From: Streptomyces sp. NBC_01288
Lineage (GTDB): Bacteria; Actinomycetota; Actinomycetes; Streptomycetales; Streptomycetaceae
Direction of reading: 5' to 3'
Assembly: GCF_035982055.1 (NCBI RefSeq)
Contig: NZ_CP108427.1
Location: 3,968,001 to 4,032,000 of the forward strand
DNA: 64,000 bases
A model generated the notes under the pieces. The model was not told the DNA's origin, did no database searches, and worked only from the letters and a program-made list of their open reading frames with translations. The translations under genes and the position numbers were made by a program. Of this stretch, positions 16,766 through 25,493 are shown in pieces (within the stretch, counting starts at the first letter, position 1; every line of letters begins with the position of its first letter).

Positions 16766-18085
16766 TCACAGCTCCCCCATCCGGCGGATGACGGGCGCCA
16801 CGCGCTGCACTCCGTGGCGGTAGGCGCCGCGCGCGGCCCGGCGGACGATCTGCCGGACGGGACCGGGCGCCTTGTCCGCGGCCGGGGCGCCGGGCAACGG
16901 GGTGCCGTCCGGGCCGAGGTGGTGCCGGGCGAGGATGCCGGGCAGATAGCCGGGGGCGGTCTCGGGCGTGTAGTACGGGGTCAGCGCGGGCATCCCGTCA
17001 CCGGCCAGCAGCTTGGCGATGCGCTCCCTGGCCGCGTCGAAGGCCGTCTCGTACGACCCCTCGGCGGCGACCCCCTGCCGGGCCACCCACTCGGCGTCCG
17101 GCACCGGCTTGTACCCGGCGTCGAGCTGGTCCCAGGAGGCGAGGCACCCGGAGCCAACGAAGTGGTGGTTGCCGAGCCCCTCACGGATGCCGAGGTCGGT
17201 CAGCACGACGGTGGGGATACGGCGGTGCAGGGACTCCAGGGCGGCGGTCGAGCTGATGGTCACCAGGAGGTCGGTGCGGTCGAGCACGTCGCCCATGTGC
17301 CCGTACACCAGGCTGAAGTTGGCGGGGAGGTCCTTGCCCTGGACCAGCTTCTGGTAGGGCAACTCCTCGATGTGCGTGGTGTGTTCGCCCGGCTTGGAGC
17401 GGAGCTTGAGCAGCACCTCGCGGTTCGGGTGGAAACGGGCGTGCTGGATCGCCCTGTTGAGCAGGTAGTCGCGGTCCCGGCGGTTGTCGGGCACCGAGGG
17501 CTGCACCGCGAAGACGACCGTGTACGGGTCGTGTTCACCGGTGTAGGCGTCCCCGCCGAGGAACGGCAGGGCCACCTCGGTCACCGCCGAGGAGTCGGCG
17601 CCGACCCCGTCGTAGACCGCCGTGAAACGGTCCGCGTCCTGGCGGGAGTTGGCGAGGACGAGGTCCGCGCCGTGCCGCAGCAGGAGGCCGTCGGTGAGCT
17701 TCTCGTAGACGACACCGACGTAACCGGTGACGACCACAGGGCGCTTGGCGCGTCCGTGCCAGGCGCGGGCCAGTCCGTGCAGCATCGCCTGGACCCCGCC
17801 GCCGACGAGGGAGAGCACGAGGATGTCGTACTGGTCTTCGGGGCCTCTCTCCATGGCACGCAGGAACTCGACGGCGGTCACCTCGCGGAGGGAGTCGGCG
17901 GTGACGCCGACTTCCTTCAGCTGGCGGGCTGTTGGGGTGGCACGACCCCGCAGGAGGTACCCGTCCAGAGAGATGTCCGAATTCGGCGGAGCAATACGGT
18001 TCGCGGTGAGCGAACCCCATTTCCACCGGGTGTCGGAATCCGCGAGAACGGCGACTCGCAGGGTCTGCGTTGCACTTGCTGGCAC
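16766..18085 (-). CDS. Putative glycosyltransferase (DUF6716-like), glycopolymer locus
   Basis: A 439-residue protein that I recognise only loosely as the actinobacterial DUF6716 putative glycosyltransferase type. It begins TLRVAVLADSDTRWKWG, has a GGGVQAMLHGL helix near residue 107, a VVVTGYVGVVYEKL block, then YTVVFAVQPSVP (about residue 210) and a C-terminal SSTAALESLHRRIPTVVLTDLG, which resembles the donor-binding helix of GT-B enzymes. The tail is basic (RQIVRRAARGAYRHG). The GTG at 18085 is chosen; a TTG-started extension adds 13 residues with no support. TAGCGT lies 7 nt before the GTG, so the message may be leaderless. It heads the neuA-neuB operon. Confidence 0.7.
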   Translation of the reverse strand: MPASATQTLRVAVLADSDTRWKWGSLTANRIAPPNSDISLDGYLLRGRATPTARQLKEVGVTADSLREVTAVEFLRAMERGPEDQYDILVLSLVGGGVQAMLHGLARAWHGRAKRPVVVTGYVGVVYEKLTDGLLLRHGADLVLANSRQDADRFTAVYDGVGADSSAVTEVALPFLGGDAYTGEHDPYTVVFAVQPSVPDNRRDRDYLLNRAIQHARFHPNREVLLKLRSKPGEHTTHIEELPYQKLVQGKDLPANFSLVYGHMGDVLDRTDLLVTISSTAALESLHRRIPTVVLTDLGIREGLGNHHFVGSGCLASWDQLDAGYKPVPDAEWVARQGVAAEGSYETAFDAARERIAKLLAGDGMPALTPYYTPETAPGYLPGILARHHLGPDGTPLPGAPAADKAPGPVRQIVRRAARGAYRHGVQRVAPVIRRMGEL

Positions 18086-18283
18086 ACCGAAGACGCTAGG
18101 AAGCCATTCCGTTGATCGGCCCAACCCGAAGGCAACAAACGGTTAACAGCACACCGCTGAATGGCGAATCAGGGCGTGGTGGGGGTGTAAAAATTCCTGG
18201 TTCACAGGTTCGCCACGTGGCGTTCACCCGACATCAAACCAATGGTAAAGACCGATGCCGGAGCGCCCTCTAACGTCATGCGG
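18086..18283. promoter_or_regulatory. Divergent promoter region of the glycopolymer locus
   Basis: This 198-bp gap separates the leftward glycosyltransferase-neuA-neuB operon from the rightward GT2 gene. Each side has a TANNNT hexamer close to the start: TAGCGT on the minus strand (18098-18093) 7 nt before GTG, and TAACGT on the plus strand (18271-18276) 7 nt before GTG at 18284. No convincing -35 boxes or repeats were found. The middle is relatively AT-rich (AAACGGTTAACAG, AAAAATTCCTGG). Confidence 0.45.
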
Positions 18284-19264
18284 GTGGTCAAGCTCTCCGT
18301 CATCGTGCCGTTCTACAACGTGCAGCAATACGCGCCCGACACCCTGAAGAGCCTGCGTGCGAACACACGGGAGGACTTCGAATTCATCTTCGTCGACGAC
18401 TGTTCGACCGACGAGACACCTGACATTCTCTCGCGCGCGGAGCGGGAGTTGCCAGGCGTCGTGCATGTCAGACACCAGAAGAACGGAGGGCTGGCGACCG
18501 CCCGCAACACCGGCATCGACGCGGCACGTGGCGAGTATCTGACGTTTCTGGACGGCGACGACTGGCTCGCCCCGGACTACTTCCCGCGACTGCTGGCCGC
18601 CATCGAGGAACTCGGCTGCGACTTCGTGCGCACCGACCACGTGGTGTGCACGGCGAAGGCCCGCTCGATCGCCCGGGTCCCGCAGGGCCGGCGTGGTGTG
18701 GTGCTGAACCCGCGGGACGCGATCCTGCCCGCCGACCGCTCCACGTCCGTGGACTACGCCTACGCCTGGGCGGGCATCTACCACCGCAGACTCGTCGACC
18801 GGGGCCTGCTGCACTTCACCGACGGGCTGCGCACGGCCGAGGACCGGCCGTGGATCTGGAAGCTGCACCGGGAGGCGGAGTCCTTCGCCACGGTGGGGCT
18901 GCTCGGGGTGTTCTACCGGCGCGGGGTCGCCTCGTCGCTGACCCAGATCGGGGACGTCCGGCAGCTCGATTTCATTCGTGCGTTCGACCAGGTAATCGAG
19001 GAAACGGCGGCTGACCGCGACGCCGATAAACTGCTGCCGAAAGCGGTGCGCACCTATTGCGCGATCATGGCTCATCATCTCGGATCGATCGAGAGGTTCG
19101 AACCCGCCGTGGCTCGAAAACTGCGTTCACTGAGTTCCGCCGCGCTGAAGCGCATGCCCCAGGATGTTCTGGCGGAGGTAATGGACTCGATGGACCCCCA
19201 GCGCGCGAGCCGGCTGCGGCGTCTGCGCCGCCGTCCCACCTCGGCGCGGACGGTGGCCGCCTGA
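18284..19264 (+). CDS. Family 2 glycosyltransferase, module 1
   Basis: A 326-residue GT-A enzyme. It opens VKLSVIVPFYNVQQYAP, has the nucleotide-sugar aspartates FIFVDDCSTDETP, the NGGLATARNTGIDAARGEYLTFLDGDDW block with the DxD-like DGDD motif near residue 95, and a RTAEDRPWIWKLHR segment carrying the likely catalytic ED. The GTG at 18284 is preferred since a TAACGT -10-like box ends 7 nt earlier; ATG at 18278 and 18242 are in-frame alternatives. It is a close paralogue of the GT2 gene at 23329-24315. Its stop overlaps the next ATG by one base. It probably adds a sugar to the glycopolymer at the inner membrane face. Confidence 0.85.
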   Translation: MVKLSVIVPFYNVQQYAPDTLKSLRANTREDFEFIFVDDCSTDETPDILSRAERELPGVVHVRHQKNGGLATARNTGIDAARGEYLTFLDGDDWLAPDYFPRLLAAIEELGCDFVRTDHVVCTAKARSIARVPQGRRGVVLNPRDAILPADRSTSVDYAYAWAGIYHRRLVDRGLLHFTDGLRTAEDRPWIWKLHREAESFATVGLLGVFYRRGVASSLTQIGDVRQLDFIRAFDQVIEETAADRDADKLLPKAVRTYCAIMAHHLGSIERFEPAVARKLRSLSSAALKRMPQDVLAEVMDSMDPQRASRLRRLRRRPTSARTVAA

Positions 19265-20604
19265 TGCCCCGCACCACCCAGATCCTGTGCGCGTCGACCC
19301 TGTACGGCGCCGCGACGCTGGCCGCCGCCCTGGACGCCGGGCTCCTCGGCGAGGCCGACCGCAGGCTGCTGCTGATCACCAACAACGCGGCGAACCCGGA
19401 GACCACCCCGTCGGTCGACACCATGCCGGGCTTCGACCGGCTCCGGGACCGCTTCGACGACGTGCTGTCGTGGAACGAGACCATCTCCCCCTTCCACCCG
19501 AGCGGTTGGAGCCCCCGGGGCGACGACGTCCCGATGTGGGAGCGGTACGTACGGCTGCTGTGGCGGCTCGGCGACGACGAGATCCGGCTCGCCGTGGAGT
19601 CCGTCCAGGTCAATCCGTCGCTCGCGCTGTGCCAGCTGTTCACCGGCGCCCCGGTCGACGTCTACGCGGACGGCCTCATAAGCTACGGCCCCACGCGCGA
19701 CAAGATCGACCCGCTGGTCGGCACCCGCATCGAGCGGCTGCTGCACCTCGATCTCGTCCCGGGCCTCACCCCGCTGCTCCTCACCGAGTTCGGCGTCCCG
19801 CCCGAGCTGGTACCAACGGAGGCCTTCCTCAAGGTACTTGGCGAACTCGCCGAGTCCGAGGAGGAGTTGCCGGCCGTGACGGGCCAACCCGCCCTGCTCC
19901 TCGGCCAGTACCTCGCCGCGCTCGGCATCCTCACCGACCAGCAGGAGGAGGAGCTGCACCTGCGCATGGTGCGCGGCGCGGTGGCACTCGGCCACCGCGA
20001 GCTGGTGTTCAAACCGCACCCCGTGGCACCCTCCCGCTGGTCGCGCCTCCTGGAGGACGAGGCGACCAAGCTGGGGGCCCAACTCACCCTGCTGGACCGC
20101 CCGGTGCTCGCCGAGGTCGCCTTCCAGCGGATGCGCCCCGCCCTGGTCGTCGGCTGCTTCTCCACCGCGCTGTTCACCGCGGCCGGCCTGTACGACATCC
20201 CGGTCGCACGGGTCGGCACGGACACCCTGCTGGCCCGGCTCGCGCCCTACCAGAACAGCAACCGGGTGCCGCTGACCATCGTGGACGACGTGCTGCCCGA
20301 CCTCGCCGACAAGCAGGCGGTGACGGAGTGGCGGATGCCGTCGCCGGAGCGCGTGGCCGAACTGGCCGGACTCCTCAAGGCGGTCGGCTTCGCGATGCAG
20401 CCCAGGATCTACCCGCGGCTGCGCGAGGACGCCGAGCGCTATCTCTCGGCCCACCTGAACCCGCACACCTGGCGCTACTTCAAACGCCGCCGCCTGACCG
20501 CGCTGGCACTGCCCGGCGCCGTACCGGCACAACTGTCCTTCATTCCGCGCAATCAGACGGTCCGGCGCATCGCACGTCGCGCCCGTGCTTTCTCCGGCCG
20601 TTAG
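19264..20604 (+). CDS. Polysialyltransferase-family glycosyltransferase, module 1
   Basis: A 446-residue protein of the alpha-2,8-polysialyltransferase type. It begins TTQILCASTLYGAATLAAA, and later carries VYADGLISYGPTRDKID (residues about 136-152), LVFKPHPVAPSRW (about 245-257), with the HP motif used for CMP binding, and VVGCFSTALFTAAGLY (about 297-312), with the S-T helix of the family. These are GT-B enzymes that extend chains of nonulosonic acid from CMP-sugar donors. A one-base TGATG overlap couples it to the GT2 gene upstream. It is a paralogue of the gene at 21983-23332. The basic C-terminus (RRIARRARAFSGR) may touch membrane lipids. Confidence 0.85.
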   Translation: MPRTTQILCASTLYGAATLAAALDAGLLGEADRRLLLITNNAANPETTPSVDTMPGFDRLRDRFDDVLSWNETISPFHPSGWSPRGDDVPMWERYVRLLWRLGDDEIRLAVESVQVNPSLALCQLFTGAPVDVYADGLISYGPTRDKIDPLVGTRIERLLHLDLVPGLTPLLLTEFGVPPELVPTEAFLKVLGELAESEEELPAVTGQPALLLGQYLAALGILTDQQEEELHLRMVRGAVALGHRELVFKPHPVAPSRWSRLLEDEATKLGAQLTLLDRPVLAEVAFQRMRPALVVGCFSTALFTAAGLYDIPVARVGTDTLLARLAPYQNSNRVPLTIVDDVLPDLADKQAVTEWRMPSPERVAELAGLLKAVGFAMQPRIYPRLREDAERYLSAHLNPHTWRYFKRRRLTALALPGAVPAQLSFIPRNQTVRRIARRARAFSGR

Positions 20605-20747
20605 CGTCCATTCAAATTGTTCATCCGGGCGACATGTGGGGGACCCCTGTGTGTCGCCGGTGAATCGCCTTTCATCCGTCGAACGTTCGTAGCGTCACAT
20701 CGTTCCCCTGCGGAACAGCCATTCGACGTCGGCGAGAAAGGCCCAGG

Positions 20748-21923
20748 ATGAACGCGGTTGACCAGGCCCTGGCACCCACCCTGCGGGGCCAGGACCCTGG
20801 GCAGGAACCGGAGCAGCCATCCGTCGCCCCGTCCCGCCCGCCCCGGGAGAACCGGCTGCGGGCCCTGGACGGGCTGCGGCTGCTGGCCGCGCTGATGGTG
20901 TGCCTATACCACTTCACCGGCAAGAACGGTGAGGTGGCCTCCTCCTGGCACCAGTCCCCCGGGAAGATGTTCCCGACCCTGTCCGAGGCGGGGACCTACG
21001 GCTCGCTCGGGGTGCAGTTCTTCTTCCTCATCAGCGGCTTCGTGATCTGCATGAGCAGCTGGGGCAAGTCGATGGGCGAGTTCTTCCGCTCCCGCATCGC
21101 CCGCCTGTACCCGGCGTACTGGGTGGCCCTGATCCTGGTGGGCACCGCGTCGGTGCTGATGCCGGTGGTCGTCAAGCCGCTGCGCTCGGACGAGTTCCTG
21201 GTCAACTTCACGATGCTCCAGCAGCCGATGGGCGTGCCGAGGGTCATCGGCGTGGACTGGACGCTCTGGGTGGAGATGCGGTTCTACCTGTTCTTCGCGC
21301 TGTTCGTGATCTGGAAGGGCGTCACCTACCGCCGGGTGGTGACCTTCTGCATCCTGTGGACGATGGCCGGCTGCTTCGCCCGGGTCGCCGACAACCCGCT
21401 GACGACCGAGCTGGTGATGCGCGACCACGCCCCGTACTTCATCGGCGGCCTCGCCTTCTACCTGATCTACCGCTACGGCAGCGACCTGTTGCTGTGGGGC
21501 ATCGTGGGGATGTCCTTCCTGCTGGGTCAGCGCTACTCGGTGACGGCGCTGTGGCACCCGGGCATGACCGGCGACTTCCACCGCAACCCGCATGTCATCC
21601 AGGCGATCGTCCTCGTCGCCTTCGCGGCGGTCGCGGCGGTGGCGCTGGGCTGGACGAGCTGGGCGAACTGGAGCTGGCTGACGCTGGCGGGCGCGCTGAC
21701 GTACCCGTTCTATCTGATCCACGAGCACCTGGGCTGGTTCGCGATCCGCGTCCTGCACCGGGGCTTCGGGCTCGGCCCGTACGAGACGCTGGCGCTGACC
21801 GTGCCGGGGCTGCTGTGCCTGGCGTATCTGATGCACCGCTTCGTCGAGAAGCCGTTCGGGCCACGGCTGAAGCGCACGATGTCGCTCCAGTCGAAGCAGC
21901 TGGCGGCGAGGCTCGGGAAGTAG
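20748..21923 (+). CDS. Acyltransferase 3 family membrane protein (O-acyltransferase)
   Basis: A 391-residue membrane protein with about ten hydrophobic segments after a 35-residue proline-rich cytoplasmic N-terminus. The hallmark start RALDGLRLLAALMVCLYHF (residues about 39-57) contains the conserved arginine and histidine of acyltransferase-3 enzymes, followed by GVQFFFLISGFVI and FFRSRIARLYPAYW. Such proteins acetylate or otherwise acylate sugars of exported polysaccharides at the membrane. It sits between the two GT2/polysialyltransferase-like pairs, so O-acetylation of the glycopolymer is the likely job. GAAAGG precedes the ATG. A shared hairpin terminator follows the gene. Confidence 0.88.
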   Translation: MNAVDQALAPTLRGQDPGQEPEQPSVAPSRPPRENRLRALDGLRLLAALMVCLYHFTGKNGEVASSWHQSPGKMFPTLSEAGTYGSLGVQFFFLISGFVICMSSWGKSMGEFFRSRIARLYPAYWVALILVGTASVLMPVVVKPLRSDEFLVNFTMLQQPMGVPRVIGVDWTLWVEMRFYLFFALFVIWKGVTYRRVVTFCILWTMAGCFARVADNPLTTELVMRDHAPYFIGGLAFYLIYRYGSDLLLWGIVGMSFLLGQRYSVTALWHPGMTGDFHRNPHVIQAIVLVAFAAVAAVALGWTSWANWSWLTLAGALTYPFYLIHEHLGWFAIRVLHRGFGLGPYETLALTVPGLLCLAYLMHRFVEKPFGPRLKRTMSLQSKQLAARLGK

Positions 21924-21941
21924 CCCGTCCCTGAAACGCCT

Positions 21942-21974
21942 CAGGTGCCCCCCGACATGGCCGGGGGGCACCTG
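21942..21974. terminator. Bidirectional hairpin terminator between convergent genes
   Basis: A perfect 13-bp stem (21942-21954 and 21962-21974) with a 7-nt loop, CAGGTGCCCCCCG and its complement, then TTGT on the plus strand. It lies 18 nt after the acyltransferase stop and 8 nt after the stop of the convergent polysialyltransferase-like gene. Confidence 0.8.
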
Positions 21975-21982
21975 TTGTCCGT

Positions 21983-23332
21983 TCAGGCCTGCGCGGCCCG
22001 GATACGGCGCACCACGCGCCGTACGGTCGGGTTGCGGCGCAGCGACTCCGCGCGGACCGCGCTGCCGCCGGGCAGGCGGAGGCTGGTCAGGCGGCGCCGC
22101 TTGAAGTACTGCGGGTACTCGTCGAGGTGGACGGCGAGCCAGGCGGTCACCTCGTCGCGCATCCCGTGGTGCTTGAGTGCCTGCATGCAGTAGCCGACGG
22201 CCCGCACCAGCGGCGCCAACTGCTCGGCCAGGGCGCCCAGTTCGAGCGGCTGCCCGACCTTGTCCCGCTCCGCGTCCGGCAGGATCGCGTCGATCACGGT
22301 GAGCGGGATGCGGTTGCTGTTCTCGTACGGCGTGATGCGTTCGAGGAGCAGTCCGGTGCCGACGCGGGCGACGGGGATGTCGTAGAGGGCGGCGGCCGTC
22401 ATCAGGGCCGTGGAGAAGCAGCCGATGACCAACTGCGGGCGGAGGTGGGCGAAGACGGTCTCGGCGAGGACCGGCTCGCGCAACACCGTGAGGCGGACGC
22501 CTAGTTGGTCGGCGGTCTGCTCAAGTGACGTGCTGTAGACGGCGGGTGCGCTGGGGTGGGGCTTGAACAGGACGTCCTGGTGGCCCGCCTTCGCGGCGGC
22601 GCGCAGCATGCGGACGTGCAGGTGCTCCTCCTCGTCCTGGGTGATCAGGTCGATGGCGGAGAGGTACTGGCCGAGCATCACGGCCGTCGGCCTGTTCGTC
22701 TCGGGCAGCCGGTCGGCGAGGATCGAGGCGCCCTCCTCGCCGATCTGGGCGAGGACGTCGACGATCGCCTCGTTCGGGATGGGCTGCGGCTCGACGCCGT
22801 ACTCGGAGAGCAGCATCGGCCGCAGTCCGGGTATCAGGTCGAGGTGCAGGACGCGCGCGATGCGGCTGTTGAGGTTGTGCGGGATGCGGTTGCGGGTGGG
22901 GCCGTAGCTCATCAGGCCGTCCGCGTACACGTGCACCTTGCTGTCGGCGAAGATGTCGGCGACCGCGCGGGAGGGGTTGGCCTGGATGGACTCGCAGGCG
23001 ATCTCCACGTCCTCGTCACCGAGGTTCCAGGCGAGGCGTACGGCCTTCTCCCACAGGGCGGTGTCCTGGGCGCGCGGGGACCAACCGGCCGGGTGGAAGG
23101 GGGAGATGAACTCGTTCCACGAGCGGACCTCGTCGAACTCGGGGCGCAGCTTCTCGAAGCCGGGCATCCGGTCCAGCGGGGTGCCGACCTCGGGCACGGC
23201 GGCGGTGTTGCTGACGACCAGGATGCGGCGGTGGGCCGTGCGCGGGCCGAAGAAGCCGGCGCGGATCGCGGCGGTGACGGTCGCGGCGGCGTACTGCGTG
23301 GCCGAGAAGAAGATCTGTGTCGTGCCGCTCAT
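21983..23332 (-). CDS. Polysialyltransferase-family glycosyltransferase, module 2
   Basis: A 449-residue paralogue of the gene at 19264-20604, sharing the same order of motifs: TTQIFFSATQYAAATVTAA at the start, VYADGLMSYGPTRNRIP (residues about 137-153), VLFKPHPSAPAVY (about 247-259) with the HP donor-binding motif, and VIGCFSTALMTAAALY (about 299-314). An ATGA overlap couples it to the GT2 gene upstream. Together the pair repeats module 1 in the opposite orientation. Two such enzymes could make two linkages of an alternating polymer or extend two different chains. A basic C-terminus (RRVVRRIRAAQA) is shared with its paralogue. Confidence 0.85.
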   Translation of the reverse strand: MSGTTQIFFSATQYAAATVTAAIRAGFFGPRTAHRRILVVSNTAAVPEVGTPLDRMPGFEKLRPEFDEVRSWNEFISPFHPAGWSPRAQDTALWEKAVRLAWNLGDEDVEIACESIQANPSRAVADIFADSKVHVYADGLMSYGPTRNRIPHNLNSRIARVLHLDLIPGLRPMLLSEYGVEPQPIPNEAIVDVLAQIGEEGASILADRLPETNRPTAVMLGQYLSAIDLITQDEEEHLHVRMLRAAAKAGHQDVLFKPHPSAPAVYSTSLEQTADQLGVRLTVLREPVLAETVFAHLRPQLVIGCFSTALMTAAALYDIPVARVGTGLLLERITPYENSNRIPLTVIDAILPDAERDKVGQPLELGALAEQLAPLVRAVGYCMQALKHHGMRDEVTAWLAVHLDEYPQYFKRRRLTSLRLPGGSAVRAESLRRNPTVRRVVRRIRAAQA

Positions 23333-24315
23333 GCCGCGACTCCCTTCATGCCGCCGCGGATGCGCCGCAGCGTGTGGACGCGTTCCTCGCCCATGCCGAC
23401 GAGTGCTTCGTTGAGTTCGGTCTCCGTCATCCGGCCGAGCGCCTCGGCGGCCATCTGCCGCAGTTTGGCGTGCACGCTGCGCTCGAACCGGCCCCGGTCC
23501 AGGAGCTGGTGGGCGATGACGACGCAGTAGTTGCGCAGCGCCTTCTTCCTCAGTTTCGCAGCTTCCGGGTCGTCGGCGAGTTCGGCGAGGACCAGGTCGA
23601 AGGAGCGGAAGAAGTCCAGCTGGCGGACGTCGCCGATCTGGGTCAGCGAACCGGCCAGGCCCCGGCGGTAGAAGACCCCGCGCAGGCTGGCGGCGACGTA
23701 GGACTCGGCCTTGCGGTGCAGTTCCCAGATCCAGGGGCGGTCCTCGGCGGTGCGCAGGCCGTCGTGGAAGCGCAGCAGGCCGCGGTCGAGGAGGCGGCGG
23801 TGGTAGACGCCGGCCCAGGCGTACGGGTAGTCGACCATCGTCGTGTCGTCGACGGGGAGGATCGAGCTGCGCGGGTCGAGCGGGGTGTGCCGGCGGCCCT
23901 CCGGGGAGCGCTGGATGGCGCGCTCGACGCCGGTGACGGTGACGTGGTCGGTGCGCACGAAGTCGACGTCGAAGCGCTGGATGACGTCGACCAGGTCGGC
24001 GAGATAGCCGGGCGCGAGCCAGTCGTCGCCGTCGAGGAACGTGAGGTAGCGGCCTGCGGCCTCGTCGATCCCGGTGTTGCGGGCGGTGGCCAGGCCGCCG
24101 TTCTTCTCGTGCCGGATCACCCTGCTGTTCGGGAGCCGCTTCGTCAGCTCCAGGAGAGCCTCGTAGGTCTTGTCCTTGGTCGAGCGGTCCTCGACGAACA
24201 GGAACTCGAACTCGTCCCGCGCGTTGTTGATCAGGCTGGTCACCGTTTCCGGGACATAGGCCTCGATGTTGTAGCAAGGGACGATCACGGACAGTGTCGG
24301 GGGGCGGTTGGTCAC
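23329..24315 (-). CDS. Family 2 glycosyltransferase, module 2
   Basis: A 328-residue GT-A enzyme, paralogous to the gene at 18284-19264. It starts TLSVIVPCYNIEAYVP, has the acidic pair FLFVEDRSTKDKT, then NGGLATARNTGIDEAAGRY, the DGDD metal-binding motif in LTFLDGDDWLAPGY, and RTAEDRPWIWELHRKAES. GTG is the start. It is the first gene of a two-gene leftward unit with the polysialyltransferase-like gene (ATGA overlap). The intergenic region to the AraC gene on the right (24316-24518) should hold its promoter. The likely role is adding a sugar to the same cell-wall polymer. Confidence 0.85.
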   Translation of the reverse strand: MTNRPPTLSVIVPCYNIEAYVPETVTSLINNARDEFEFLFVEDRSTKDKTYEALLELTKRLPNSRVIRHEKNGGLATARNTGIDEAAGRYLTFLDGDDWLAPGYLADLVDVIQRFDVDFVRTDHVTVTGVERAIQRSPEGRRHTPLDPRSSILPVDDTTMVDYPYAWAGVYHRRLLDRGLLRFHDGLRTAEDRPWIWELHRKAESYVAASLRGVFYRRGLAGSLTQIGDVRQLDFFRSFDLVLAELADDPEAAKLRKKALRNYCVVIAHQLLDRGRFERSVHAKLRQMAAEALGRMTETELNEALVGMGEERVHTLRRIRGGMKGVAA

Positions 24316-24518
24316 GCGTACACCTGGGCTCTCTCCGGGGCGGATTCTTGTGACCGTAGGAGATGTTCGAGCCCGGATATCAACCCTGCCGGGGCCAGCA
24401 GGTGAACGTGAAGTTACGGGCCGCCCTCCATTTACAAATTGCCGCTCAAAAGCACATCCCGAACACCCGCTCGACGATCCAACGTTCGAAAGGAACGACT
24501 GATCGATCCGGGGGGTAC

Positions 24519-25472
24519 GTGATCAGAACGGTATTTCGGAGCGAGGACCTGCCACCGGCCGACCGACTGGCCGCCTTCGACACATTCCTGCACACCTGCG
24601 ACCCCCCGATGCGCGTGACGAGCACGCCACCGCACCGGTTCCGGGCCACGGCCCGCACCCGCGACCTCGGCCCGGTCCGCATCCTGGAGCTGACCTGCTC
24701 CCCGGCCGTCATCCGCCGCACCACCCGCCTGATCCACCGCTCCGACCCCGCCGTGTGCGCGGTGGTCTTCCCCCTACGGGGCACCCTCACGGTCTCCCAG
24801 GCGGGCCACGAGGCCCTCCTGCACGGCCAGGACTTCACCTTCTACGACAGCTCCCGCCCCCTCCGCCTGCGGATCACGAGCCCGGAACCCGCGACCCTGC
24901 TGCGGGTCCACGTCCCCTGGACCCTGCTGCCGCTCCCGGCCCGCCGCGCCGACCGCCTGCTCGGCACCCGATTACCCGCCCAGGAGGGACTGGGCGCCCT
25001 GCTCACCCACTTCCTCACCGACCTGGCCGCCGAGACGTGCGCCTACCCGGCGGCCGACGAGACCCGGGTGAGCGCGGTCGCCCTGGACCTGCTGGCGGCG
25101 ACCCTCATCCACCACCTCGACGGCCCGCCCGAACCTCCCGAGCCCGAGCTGCCCGCGCGGATCGCGTCCTACGTCCTGGAGCACGTCGCCGACCCCGAGC
25201 TGACCCCGCGCACCGTGGCCGCCGCCCACCACATCTCCGTCAGCTATCTGCACCGCCTCTTCCGGACCCGCGACACCACGGTCACCGCGCTGATCCGCCA
25301 CGGCCGTCTGGAACGGGCCCGCCGCGACCTCGCCGACCGGCGCCTGCGGGAGACCCCGGTGCACCGCATCGCCGCCCGCTGGGGCTTCCGGGACCACTCC
25401 GCCTTCACCCGGGCGTTCCGCACGGCCTACGGCGTAGCGCCGCGGGAGTACCGCGAGACCCGTACCGAATGA
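24519..25472 (+). CDS. AraC-family regulator with an in-frame TTA codon
   Basis: A 317-residue transcription factor. Residues about 10-190 form an AraC-binding-like (cupin-type) sensor domain (PLRGTLTVSQAGHEALLHG, then FTFYDSSRPLRL); residues about 215-315 are the double helix-turn-helix: TPRTVAAAHHISVSYLHRLFR, then RIAARWGFRDHSAFTRAFRTAYG. GTG at 24519 follows GGGGGG. A TTA leucine codon lies in frame at 24972-24974, the only one I found in the window's genes; in Streptomyces such codons need the bldA tRNA, so full protein may appear only late in growth. It lies upstream of a second AraC gene on the same strand and is divergent from the GT2 gene. Confidence 0.9.
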   Translation: MIRTVFRSEDLPPADRLAAFDTFLHTCDPPMRVTSTPPHRFRATARTRDLGPVRILELTCSPAVIRRTTRLIHRSDPAVCAVVFPLRGTLTVSQAGHEALLHGQDFTFYDSSRPLRLRITSPEPATLLRVHVPWTLLPLPARRADRLLGTRLPAQEGLGALLTHFLTDLAAETCAYPAADETRVSAVALDLLAATLIHHLDGPPEPPEPELPARIASYVLEHVADPELTPRTVAAAHHISVSYLHRLFRTRDTTVTALIRHGRLERARRDLADRRLRETPVHRIAARWGFRDHSAFTRAFRTAYGVAPREYRETRTE

Positions 25473-25493
25473 CCGCACACCCAGGGGGAGTTC

